A stretch of 64,000 nt of DNA. It comes from Prochlorococcus sp. AG-424-P18. GTDB taxonomy: Bacteria > Cyanobacteriota > Cyanobacteriia > PCC-6307 > Cyanobiaceae. The first letter of the stretch is position 1. Each line of letters begins with the position of its first letter. Of this stretch, positions 57,626 through 64,000 are shown piece by piece. A program made the position numbers and the translations under genes. Location: positions 1 to 64,000 of the forward strand of contig QCNJ01000003.1 in assembly GCA_003213235.1 (NCBI GenBank). The letters run 5' to 3'. Under the pieces are notes generated by a model, which ran no database searches, was not told the origin of the DNA, and worked only from the letters and a program-made list of their open reading frames with translations.

Positions 57626-58351
57626 TCATATTATATTTTTCAATATTGAAGGTAACTTTTTTAAAAAAACAATAATGCCTTTCAAAAATTCTTTTAAAAG
57701 AAATTTAATCACAAAAAACTTTCCATCAATTCCAGGTTCAATCCATCTGGCTAAATTTCTATTGGATGTTAGTAAATTTAAAACTAATGTATATCTTTCA
57801 TCTTCATTATTACTTTTGTAAGAATGTCTGGTTTTTCCTTCTAGTCTGGAAAATGCAAGGTATCTATTTTCTCTCCAATCTACTTGCTTAGAAGGGATTG
57901 ATTCTTTTTTTTTGTAAAGAAAAGTACCTATATTTTTTTTTGGAGAAAGATAAATAACTACACTTAATAATTTTTCAGCAGAGTCATCATGTATATGATA
58001 AGTTCCTTTTTTTACAGTTTTACTTAATTGGAATGAAAATGAATTATAAAGATGAAATTTTCTTGGGGCAAGTTTTTTAAGGTGATCTAACAATTTATCC
58101 TCGTATTTTTTATAAAAATCAATTAACTCTTTATTACTTAGAATAGATGATCCCATTGTGACTTTTAAATCAGGGACAGCAATTCTTGCTTGATTATATT
58201 CAACGCTAAAACCATATTCATTTTTTGAATTATTTATTAAATTATTAATTCTAGATTTTAATTTTCCAAAATCTTCTTTATCTAAAAAATTATCTTCAAC
58301 AATATGTTTAAAAGGCTCACTAAAAATCATTAAATTTTTATTTGATTCCAT
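57626..58351 (-). CDS. 2-oxoglutarate/Fe(II)-dependent oxygenase-like protein
   Basis: The 241-residue protein has a jelly-roll metal motif: THYH-type segment TYHIHDDSAEKLLSVVIYLS with His121 and Asp123, a second His at RHSYKS (His176), and an Arg in RYTLVLNLL (Arg186) that would bind 2-oxoglutarate. This is the pattern of prolyl-4-hydroxylase-like oxygenases. The last 40 residues are hydrophobic and lysine-rich (FFVIKFLLKEFLKGIIVFL), perhaps a membrane-associated tail. It is convergent with the HAD gene, separated by one base. The substrate is unknown. Confidence 0.65.
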   Translation of the reverse strand: MESNKNLMIFSEPFKHIVEDNFLDKEDFGKLKSRINNLINNSKNEYGFSVEYNQARIAVPDLKVTMGSSILSNKELIDFYKKYEDKLLDHLKKLAPRKFHLYNSFSFQLSKTVKKGTYHIHDDSAEKLLSVVIYLSPKKNIGTFLYKKKESIPSKQVDWRENRYLAFSRLEGKTRHSYKSNNEDERYTLVLNLLTSNRNLARWIEPGIDGKFFVIKFLLKEFLKGIIVFLKKLPSILKNII

Positions 58352-58479
58352 TTAATAAATATTTCTTTTAACAATATAGTTTAAATAGAATATAGGTTTA
58401 AATTAATAAGAAAAAATTTTAATAAAAGAAAATTCTTATGAAATTAATCGGTCTAGAAGCAAAAATAAAAAGTTAGACC

Positions 58480-58527
58480 GGGTGCTTTTGGAGCACTAAG
58501 TAGCGGGTTAGAATCCTGTTGCCCCGA
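58480..58527 (+). pseudogene. 3' half of a tRNA-Pro (TGG), degenerate copy
   Basis: This 48-nt piece aligns by eye with the second half of a tRNA-Pro. The anticodon stem is GGTGC/GCACT with loop TTTTGGA (expected TTTGGGA). The T arm is GCGGG-TTAGAAT-CCTGT (T loop normally TTCGAAT), followed by TGCCCCG and discriminator A. No matching 5' half (CGGGGCA acceptor strand, D arm) precedes it. Loss of the 5' half and changes in both loops mark it as a remnant, of the type left by integration at a tRNA gene. Confidence 0.7.
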
Positions 58528-58664
58528 CTCAATAAAAACCAAGTCATCCTAATATTCTTCCAACTCGCTTTTTTACAAGATAATTATGAGGTAATACATT
58601 TCCATCATAATCCAGACAAAAAATGGAATCTCTATATTTTTATTGATAATCATTAAGACTATTT

Positions 58665-58961
58665 TTAATTGTTGTAATTTTGCATCATTTTATCCCGAAA
58701 TTTCCTTACTCTCTGCATATTTATGCTGTTTGAACTTTCGTACCAAGAAACATCGATGATAGCCATTATTTCCGCTAAATTTATATCCTCTTTGAACTCC
58801 TTAGATGTTTTATAAGTATCTTCATAAGAATCACCAATCTTAAGAAGATTTGGGAAAGAGGAAGTTGTGATATTAATTAATTCAATCAGTTTGGCAGGTT
58901 CTAAGATACGTTTTTTTAATTCAATTAGAAATTCCAGATAAATATCTAAAAGAGACTCTTG
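58665..58961 (-). pseudogene. Long open frame without a start codon, probable gene remnant
   Basis: A minus-strand frame of about 98 codons is open from the TAA at 58962-58964 to a TAA at 58665. It has protein-like composition (LEFLIELKKRILEPAKLIEL, IGDSYEDTYKTSKEFKEDIN, VSWYESSNSINMQRVRKF). The only ATGs lie near the C-terminus, so it looks 5'-truncated. No family is recognised. It is in the same frame as the short piece upstream, separated by the stop. Confidence 0.45.
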
Positions 58962-58972
58962 TTAAAAGTCTC
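58948..58972 (-). terminator. Hairpin after the short remnant, minus strand
   Basis: On the minus strand, GAGACT and AGTCTC (58952-58972) form a 6-bp stem with a 9-nt loop and are followed by TTTTAG. The hairpin spans the TAA that ends the short remnant. It looks like the terminator of a gene whose 3' end alone survives here. Confidence 0.5.
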
Positions 58973-59021
58973 CCTCTGCTCTTTCTTCCTTCCACACTCC
59001 ATCCATTACCAACTTGGCTTT
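58962..59021 (-). pseudogene. C-terminal gene fragment ending KLVMDGVWKEERAEGDF
   Basis: Nineteen codons between two in-frame stops read KAKLVMDGVWKEERAEGDF and end in the TAA at 58962. The stop sits in a terminator hairpin. It is too short to be a gene but looks like the coding 3' end of a small gene family. I have a vague memory of similar endings in Prochlorococcus small ORFs but cannot verify it. An alternative frame over the same bases (from an ATG at about 59084) is also open for 47 codons. Confidence 0.4.
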
Positions 59022-59199
59022 TTAAGTAGGTGCGGAATCGCTTTAGAACAGTCCCAGAAAGCATGCTACAACTTGTAAATCTCTAGGTGCATTTTAAGGT
59101 GCAGATTTAATTAATCAAACGCTATAAAGTACTATAGGAATTACGGACGTTACGAAAGAAATCTAAAGATAGATTGATATCACTGACGTTTCGAGATAT

Positions 59200-59272
59200 G
59201 GGGCCATAGCTCAGCTGGTAGAGCACCTGCATGGCATGCAGGGGGTCAGCGGTTCGAGTCCGCTTGGCTCCA
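59200..59272 (+). tRNA. tRNA-Ala (GGC)
   Basis: This is a 73-nt cloverleaf. The acceptor GGGGCCA pairs with TGGCTCC. The D arm is GCTCAGCTGGTAGAGC. The anticodon stem CCTGC/GCAGG has loop ATGGCAT and anticodon GGC. The T arm is AGCGGTTCGAGTCCGCT. It is intact and bounds the debris-rich stretch at 58.4-59.2 kb. Confidence 0.96.
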
Positions 59273-59356
59273 TAAAGATTTTCGCTAGTTATGGTATTTG
59301 GATCTTTTTTGGAAAAAATTTTAAATGAAGAATTGTTGGGCTGCCATGATTAGGGC

Positions 59357-59593
59357 TTATAAATATGACTTTAATGAAATTAAAAAAATCCTTTTAAATG
59401 AATTTTTAGTTCTACCTAATTGGCAACTAATAATCCAAAGTAATTGATGATATATCGCAAAAGAAGAATCGTCCCAACGAAATTCTAAAAAAACTTTATA
59501 CTCATTTGAAATTTGATTATTATTCTTTTGCATGAAGTTTAATAGTATTTCGAATCCTCTTATCTCAGTAATAATTTCATTAGATAGAAACAA
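59357..59593 (-). CDS. Doubtful hypothetical ORF, 78 aa
   Basis: The frame starts MFLSNEIITEIRGFEILLNF and runs for 78 codons in the 418-bp space between tRNA-Ala and the methyltransferase gene. The middle, EYKVFLEFRWDDSSFAIYHQ, looks protein-like, but the end is Lys/Ser-rich and AT-driven. No family is recognised and no ribosome site is visible. The rest of the space (59273-59356 and 59594-59690) shows nothing recognisable. Confidence 0.3.
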   Translation of the reverse strand: MFLSNEIITEIRGFEILLNFMQKNNNQISNEYKVFLEFRWDDSSFAIYHQLLWIISCQLGRTKNSFKRIFLISLKSYL

Positions 59594-59690
59594 TTAGAAA
59601 GTTAAATTTTTAAAACAAAAAAGATTGGTTTTATACATAAAATTAATAGTAAAGTGTTTATCCTCAAGCAGATCTTTCTTGGGAAAAATA

Positions 59691-60461
59691 TTAGTCATAT
59701 AAAAAACCATCGCTAATATCAACCACCCCAGTCCCTGTAAAATGTCCAAAAACTGTAGCGTCTATCTTAGGAGATTTAATCTTTCTCCAAAAATCAATCA
59801 TATTTACGAACAAAATATCATCCAAAATTAAAAACCTTTTGCCTTTATTTTTTAATTTTTTGAATTGTTTTGCCATTCTATATTCAAATGAATCATCTTT
59901 GGGAGCATCCATAAAAATCAGATCGGCATTATTAAGGATATCTAAATTATTATCGAAAAAGTTATCGTCAGATAGATCTCCAATTATTTGATTTAAGGAT
60001 TCATCAAAGTCTGCACTATTAAAATGACTAGGCAAAGGCAGTTCATTCCATTTTAAAATGTCGTAAGTAGTTACTAATACGTCATTTAATCCATATTTGA
60101 GGGCCAACGTACCCATTCCTGTGAAAGTTCCAATTTCAACAATATTTTTTGCATTAATTGTTTTAGCTATAGCGTTTATAAGTCGGTAATGTTCTCCTGG
60201 AAAGATATTTAAATATTTACTATCAGGCAAATTCTTTTTGCCGCAATTTAGAACAGTTTTTGATGCTAACTTTGAAGATTCAGCTATTAAATCAATTAAT
60301 TCTGGAGTTACTGTTGAATCTTCTTTGCTATAAATTAATGAAGGTTCAAAGTGCCTAATTTGATTATCTCTTAAAACACATTTTGATAAAAGACTATAAA
60401 TTTTTCGTAAATTCTTAATGCCTAAGGATATCTTTAATAGGTTAATTACAAAAATTTTCAT
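59691..60461 (-). CDS. Class I SAM-dependent methyltransferase (O-methyltransferase-like)
   Basis: In this 256-residue protein, KNIVEIGTFTGMGTLALKYG is SAM motif I. The acidic DILKWNELPLP segment and ADLIFMDAPKDDSFEYRM (metal/post-motif Asp), followed by RFLILDDILFVN, match the catechol-type O-methyltransferase order. The substrate is unknown; in an island rich in sugar genes, a surface-polymer or lipid substrate is possible. It stands alone, with 230 bp gaps on both sides. Confidence 0.7.
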   Translation of the reverse strand: MKIFVINLLKISLGIKNLRKIYSLLSKCVLRDNQIRHFEPSLIYSKEDSTVTPELIDLIAESSKLASKTVLNCGKKNLPDSKYLNIFPGEHYRLINAIAKTINAKNIVEIGTFTGMGTLALKYGLNDVLVTTYDILKWNELPLPSHFNSADFDESLNQIIGDLSDDNFFDNNLDILNNADLIFMDAPKDDSFEYRMAKQFKKLKNKGKRFLILDDILFVNMIDFWRKIKSPKIDATVFGHFTGTGVVDISDGFLYD

Positions 60462-60695
60462 ATTATTTTAATGATTTCTATGATTTCACTAATTATAAAT
60501 TAAAGGAATATATTCATTATTAATTATTCATAACAATAAGAAAATCAGGGTGTTTTAATTACTAAGAACAATTTCTTTGCGATCAAATTGGTAAAAACAT
60601 ACTCATTACAATGACTTCAAGAAATTTTATTGGTTTACCAAGATTAAGAGTGCTTTTATATTTTTTCAAAAAACTTTGTTATAATTAAAAAAATT

Positions 60696-61808
60696 TTGAA
60701 GTTTGAAGTGTCCCTTCTTGTGCTAAAAAAGAATTTAATAGGTTTTGTTTATTTTTTATTGTTTTCAATTCCTTTTTTGATTGGTGCAATTTGGCAATTT
60801 AGAGCGAACAATCCTTTCATTTCTAAATTTCCGGTTATTGACTCACTAGTAAATTTATCGGGCTCATCTGGAATTTATAAGATCTTCTTTACTCTATTTC
60901 TCATAAGTCTCCCATTTTTATTAATAACTACTTTAGAAATATTTAGGTCTAACGAAAATTTTAAAAACAGATTATTTTCAACAAGTTTAGGAAGAATGTA
61001 TTTCTCCAAAGGTCATAAATTTGCAGATATTTGGTATTTTTCTTTTGAACTTATTTTTGCTAAATTTCCCAAGATACTTACCTTTTTAACTCTAGGAGTG
61101 GCAATTTTCAATTCAAAGGTCTCAACTTGGTTCACTAATTTTTATTCAAGTATTCTTAAAATACCCTCATCGCAAATAATAGCCCTCATAATTTTTATAA
61201 TTGCAATTTTAATTTTAAACTTAATATCTTATTTAAAACATAGGATTGTTCATACAGTTCCTTTCTTTTGGGATCTTCATGAGCTTCATCATTCTCCCAC
61301 GGAAATGACAATATTATCAAGAGAACGGAAGACACCATTTGAAGGTGCTTTCCTTGTTGTTTTAGGATTGCCATTTGAAGCTGTATGCTCCTTACTTATT
61401 GCTCATTATTTAAAAGAGGGTTTTGTATTGCCATTAATTATTTATATTTTATATTTTTGCCTTGACAACATTCATACAACAGTAGGGCATTCTTCATTTA
61501 AGTTGGTTTATCCAAAGCCTTTCAACTATATATTGATGAGTCCTTCTCTTCATTGGATACATCATTCTAGTAATCCGAAACACTTCAGGAGTAATTTTGG
61601 AAATACATTAAGTATCTGGGATAGAGTTTTTGATACATATTTGGATGAAACACACCTTAAAGAGATAAAAAGTTATGGCTTCAAAAATAGTGAGTATAAC
61701 AAACATCATCCATTTTACTCAGTTATGTTTTTGCCAATTATAAAAATGAAAAAAAGATTAGTTAGAATGAGTAAGAAGAGATTAAGAAAAAAAGTTATTT
61801 ACCAATAA
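60696..61808 (+). CDS. Fatty acid hydroxylase / sterol desaturase superfamily membrane protein
   Basis: This 370-residue membrane di-iron protein has about six hydrophobic segments. The His clusters are in order: HRIVHTVPFFWDLHELHHS near residue 187, HTTVGHSSF near 263 and LHWIHHSSNPKHFRSNFG near 288. Together they form the eight-His pattern of this superfamily. A sterol substrate is unlikely in Prochlorococcus; hydroxylation of a fatty acid or carotenoid-like lipid is more plausible. The start is TTG 60696 (KFEVSLLVLKKN). Confidence 0.82.
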   Translation: MKFEVSLLVLKKNLIGFVYFLLFSIPFLIGAIWQFRANNPFISKFPVIDSLVNLSGSSGIYKIFFTLFLISLPFLLITTLEIFRSNENFKNRLFSTSLGRMYFSKGHKFADIWYFSFELIFAKFPKILTFLTLGVAIFNSKVSTWFTNFYSSILKIPSSQIIALIIFIIAILILNLISYLKHRIVHTVPFFWDLHELHHSPTEMTILSRERKTPFEGAFLVVLGLPFEAVCSLLIAHYLKEGFVLPLIIYILYFCLDNIHTTVGHSSFKLVYPKPFNYILMSPSLHWIHHSSNPKHFRSNFGNTLSIWDRVFDTYLDETHLKEIKSYGFKNSEYNKHHPFYSVMFLPIIKMKKRLVRMSKKRLRKKVIYQ

Positions 61809-62058
61809 ATATATAATTATTCCCTATTATCATTAATAAATAAAAAAGTACTTTAGATAAATTTTAATAATATTTTTTATAGTAATTGTATTTGAAACCT
61901 TATTTATTTAGTTAAAAAGAGATCCTCGATTTTATAAATATTTATAAGTTTTAAATATAATTTAAAAATGATTTATGAAATATAAAAAAGTTTAATGTTA
62001 TGGGTTAATTGCAAAATTTTCTAATTTTTTTTGGGAAGATTATTTAAAAAGTAAAAAA
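61809..62058. other. AT-rich non-coding spacer
   Basis: Between the convergent hydroxylase-like and Gfo/Idh genes lie 250 bp of very AT-rich sequence with stops in all frames. I see no tRNA, repeat or convincing terminator hairpin in it. Confidence 0.6.
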
Positions 62059-63030
62059 TTAAGTAATTGGTATTAATATAGATTCTTCTTTTAGGGTGAG
62101 GCGCCTGTGCTTCATAAGAGATTCTAAAAACTTTTCATGTTGTAAGATTGATTGTTCCAGTGCTGTTAAATCGCAATTAAAATCTCTATAAATTTTACAA
62201 ATTACTTCTGGAACAATATCAGATAAATTGTCAACTTTCCCAGACAAGTAATTCCCATCTGATAAATATGCCTTTCCTTTTTGTTCATCAATATTTATAA
62301 AACTTTTTAAGGTATTAATTTCTATAGAATGAGTAGAAAGCTCTCCTGGGGAACAAACTAATTCTAAAGTACTATTTTTTATAAAATTTATTTTCATTAT
62401 TCCATATACCTCTTCAAAACCCTTTCTTTTACTTTTAGACCAGTTATTTAATCCCGAAATATCAATATCTTTAATTACATCATCTGTCCACCATGAGACA
62501 AGATCTATAAAGTGCAATGCATTGCAAGCTAAGCCCCATTCAATACCTTGAATTTTTACTTTTATAGGATTTTTAGTATTAATATTATTCAAAAAAGTTT
62601 TCTTAATTTCCCTATGCCATTTCATTATCCTCCTTGGGTGATTGACCCAAACTTTTTTATTATTTATAAACATTCTTTCCATTTTTCTTAATTCATCAAG
62701 AGATTGAACAATAACTTTTTCAATAATCCAAGATCTTATTTCAAACTTTTGTTTGATATTCCGGATAATTTCAACTCTGTTTTTTGCAGTTGTTGATATT
62801 ATCGCTATATCGAATGTCCCCTCTATATCCTCAACTGAATCGTTAAAACTTACACTCAAAAAACCTTGGTTTTCTAAACTTAAAAAAAATTTTTTAGCTA
62901 ATAATAATGAGTCCTTGGAAATATCTAAGATTTGAACTTTAGTTTCAAATTTTAGTTTTGCTAAACCTTCTAAATATCTACGACCTATGTTGCCAGAACC
63001 AACTAAAAGTATGCTTAGTTGTTTATTCAT
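62059..63030 (-). CDS. Gfo/Idh/MocA-family oxidoreductase
   Basis: This 323-residue NAD(P)-dependent sugar dehydrogenase-like protein has the Rossmann motif LLVGSGNIGRRYLEGLAKL at the N-terminus, AIISTTAKNRVEII, and the family's Glu-Lys pair in WIIEKVIVQS. WVNHPRRIMKWH and GLACNALHFIDLVSWW carry the His/Asp of the catalytic region. It probably oxidises or reduces a nucleotide sugar or sugar acid for surface polysaccharide. It is 103 bp downstream of the partial gene at the window edge, same strand. Confidence 0.8.
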   Translation of the reverse strand: MNKQLSILLVGSGNIGRRYLEGLAKLKFETKVQILDISKDSLLLAKKFFLSLENQGFLSVSFNDSVEDIEGTFDIAIISTTAKNRVEIIRNIKQKFEIRSWIIEKVIVQSLDELRKMERMFINNKKVWVNHPRRIMKWHREIKKTFLNNINTKNPIKVKIQGIEWGLACNALHFIDLVSWWTDDVIKDIDISGLNNWSKSKRKGFEEVYGIMKINFIKNSTLELVCSPGELSTHSIEINTLKSFINIDEQKGKAYLSDGNYLSGKVDNLSDIVPEVICKIYRDFNCDLTALEQSILQHEKFLESLMKHRRLTLKEESILIPIT

Positions 63031-63133
63031 TTCTCTTTAATTGGAATAAAACTAGGGTAACCTAAAACTCTATAAAAATAAATTTTTTTATAAGTTTTAA
63101 ATATATATATAAGCTTTGAAATTTACAGATAGA

Positions 63134-64000
63134 TTAAATAATTTTGAAAAGATTATTCTTCTCTAAATCTATCCCTAATTCCTTATAAAGTTTATTTGGT
63201 TTTCTCCAAATATATTTCATATTTTTGTTATAAAAATAATCTCCAAGATATTTTTTTTCTGAATCTAGTTGAGATGTTAAAATTGCCGCAGAAGGATAAC
63301 CTGAAAGAAGAAAATCTGGATTCAAAAATTTCTCGATAATTTCATAAGGTAATTCATAACAAATGAAAGGATCAAGAAAATCACAAGTAAAACAAATATT
63401 ATCAAATTTATCCTTTAGCTTTAAAAGAAATTCCTCCATAAAAGGAGAAATCTCGAATCTTTTATTTTGAATAGATATTAAGTCACTAGGATGCGGAATT
63501 ACAAAAATTGAAATTGGTTTTTTTATAAGCTTAACCAAATTATTTATAGAACTAAGATTATGTTCCATAAATTCATCGTAAAAAGGTTCAACATTTTCAA
63601 TACTTAATTCAAATGGTCTTATACTTATTGGTAAAAAAGCGATCAAGCAACTATCATTACCAAATTTATTTAAATTTATAAATTCCTTTTCGTAATAAAG
63701 TTTTAAAGTTTCAGAATAAACCTTTTTTATAAGAGTATTATTAAAATTTATAGTTAAATAATTTTTATTCGAAAAAGAATTTTTATAATTAAGATTTAAT
63801 GAAATTTTTTTACCAATATTTCTTAAAAAAACAGATTGACCATTAAGAAAATAATCTATAAAACTTATAATTTTTCTAACTAAAGATTTAACTCTTAAAA
63901 TTGTACTTACTCTATTTGATGCAGCAATTAAATACTCATTTATTCCATGACTAATTGTCATTGCTTTTAACCATGGTGGGTATATCTTCCTTAATTGTGA
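63134..64000 (-). CDS. Partial protein, possibly polysialyltransferase-like (5' end outside window)
   Basis: The frame is open to the right edge, so the N-terminus is missing; at least 288 residues are visible. The first ATG inside the window (63961) is internal, since coding-like sequence (RKIYPPWLKAMTISHGINE) precedes it. The motifs IFVIPHPSDLISI and LLSGYPSAAILTSQ resemble the His-Pro and Ser-Ser regions of polysialyltransferase/GT52-type proteins. It has no membrane helix. The call is tentative but fits an island with a CMP-sugar synthetase. Confidence 0.5.
   Translation of the reverse strand, partial: SQLRKIYPPWLKAMTISHGINEYLIAASNRVSTILRVKSLVRKIISFIDYFLNGQSVFLRNIGKKISLNLNYKNSFSNKNYLTINFNNTLIKKVYSETLKLYYEKEFINLNKFGNDSCLIAFLPISIRPFELSIENVEPFYDEFMEHNLSSINNLVKLIKKPISIFVIPHPSDLISIQNKRFEISPFMEEFLLKLKDKFDNICFTCDFLDPFICYELPYEIIEKFLNPDFLLSGYPSAAILTSQLDSEKKYLGDYFYNKNMKYIWRKPNKLYKELGIDLEKNNLFKII

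Noticed and set aside
58437-58535. Possible two-piece (permuted) tmRNA
   Set aside because: The T-arm-like part suggested tmRNA, but no tag ORF or GGGGC-type 5' half follows. The match to tRNA-Pro from anticodon stem to 3' end explains it better.
1-64000. CRISPR arrays, insertion sequences, prophage genes and riboswitches
   Set aside because: I looked for regularly spaced repeats, transposase or integrase motifs (DDE, R-H-R-Y), phage structural genes and T-box, TPP or cobalamin leader patterns and saw none. Only the tRNA-Pro scar hints at past integration.

Overview
This window is a low-G+C (about one third by eye), gene-dense stretch of a picocyanobacterial chromosome. It is almost certainly Prochlorococcus of a high-light-adapted clade. 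Supporting signs are very short intergenic gaps, many ATGA or one-base gene overlaps, frequent TTG/GTG starts, a nickel superoxide dismutase cassette, a ClpR/ClpP pair, Ftn2 and other cyanobacterial markers, and the AT-rich codon use of that lineage. The assignment rests on gene content and recall, not on a search.

Positions 1 to about 53.6 kb are core genome. In order they hold: cobD (cut by the window edge) and ilvC; clpP-clpR; a PIN/TRAM membrane protein; hemW; panB; the SRP RNA; a cell-division/wall cluster read as miaB-ddl-hypothetical-ftsQ-ftsZ; tRNA-His; a CodA-like amidohydrolase with an FAD oxidase; folC, argD and tRNA-Leu; two tiny translationally coupled membrane peptides; murA; a SpoU methyltransferase, lpd and trpC; a nickel block (NicO-like transporter, sodX, sodN); an FKBP; lnt; mnmA; nnrD/E; a group 2 sigma factor; pdhA; ftn2, ffh, rpsP and phoH; a Bax-inhibitor-1 protein; era, a trmD-ispF fusion, a TIGR03792-like protein and larB; two small ORFs; thiS-thiE-ribF; surE; pheS; nadK; cobL; ribD; ftsH; argF; and lexA with a probable LexA box.

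From about 53.7 kb to the right edge the character changes. Gaps become longer, composition is more AT-rich, and surface-sugar genes appear. Here are a sialyltransferase-like protein, a DRE-TIM aldolase fused to a second transferase-like domain, a KdsB-type CMP-sugar synthetase, a HAD phosphatase and a 2OG-Fe(II) oxygenase. These are followed by a broken 48-nt 3' piece of tRNA-Pro, gene debris with a terminator, and an intact tRNA-Ala. Beyond that lie a methyltransferase, a fatty-acid-hydroxylase-superfamily protein, a Gfo/Idh oxidoreductase and a partial protein that may be a polysialyltransferase-like enzyme. I read this as a genomic island. Its core may be a non-standard route to a CMP-activated 3-deoxy-2-ulosonic acid, using a pyruvate-type DRE-TIM aldolase where KdsA or NeuB would be expected; this is inference.

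Other notable points are two genes whose conserved N-termini lie upstream of any ATG/GTG/TTG (the SpoU methyltransferase and sodX), the in-frame trmD-ispF join, and an orphan larB.
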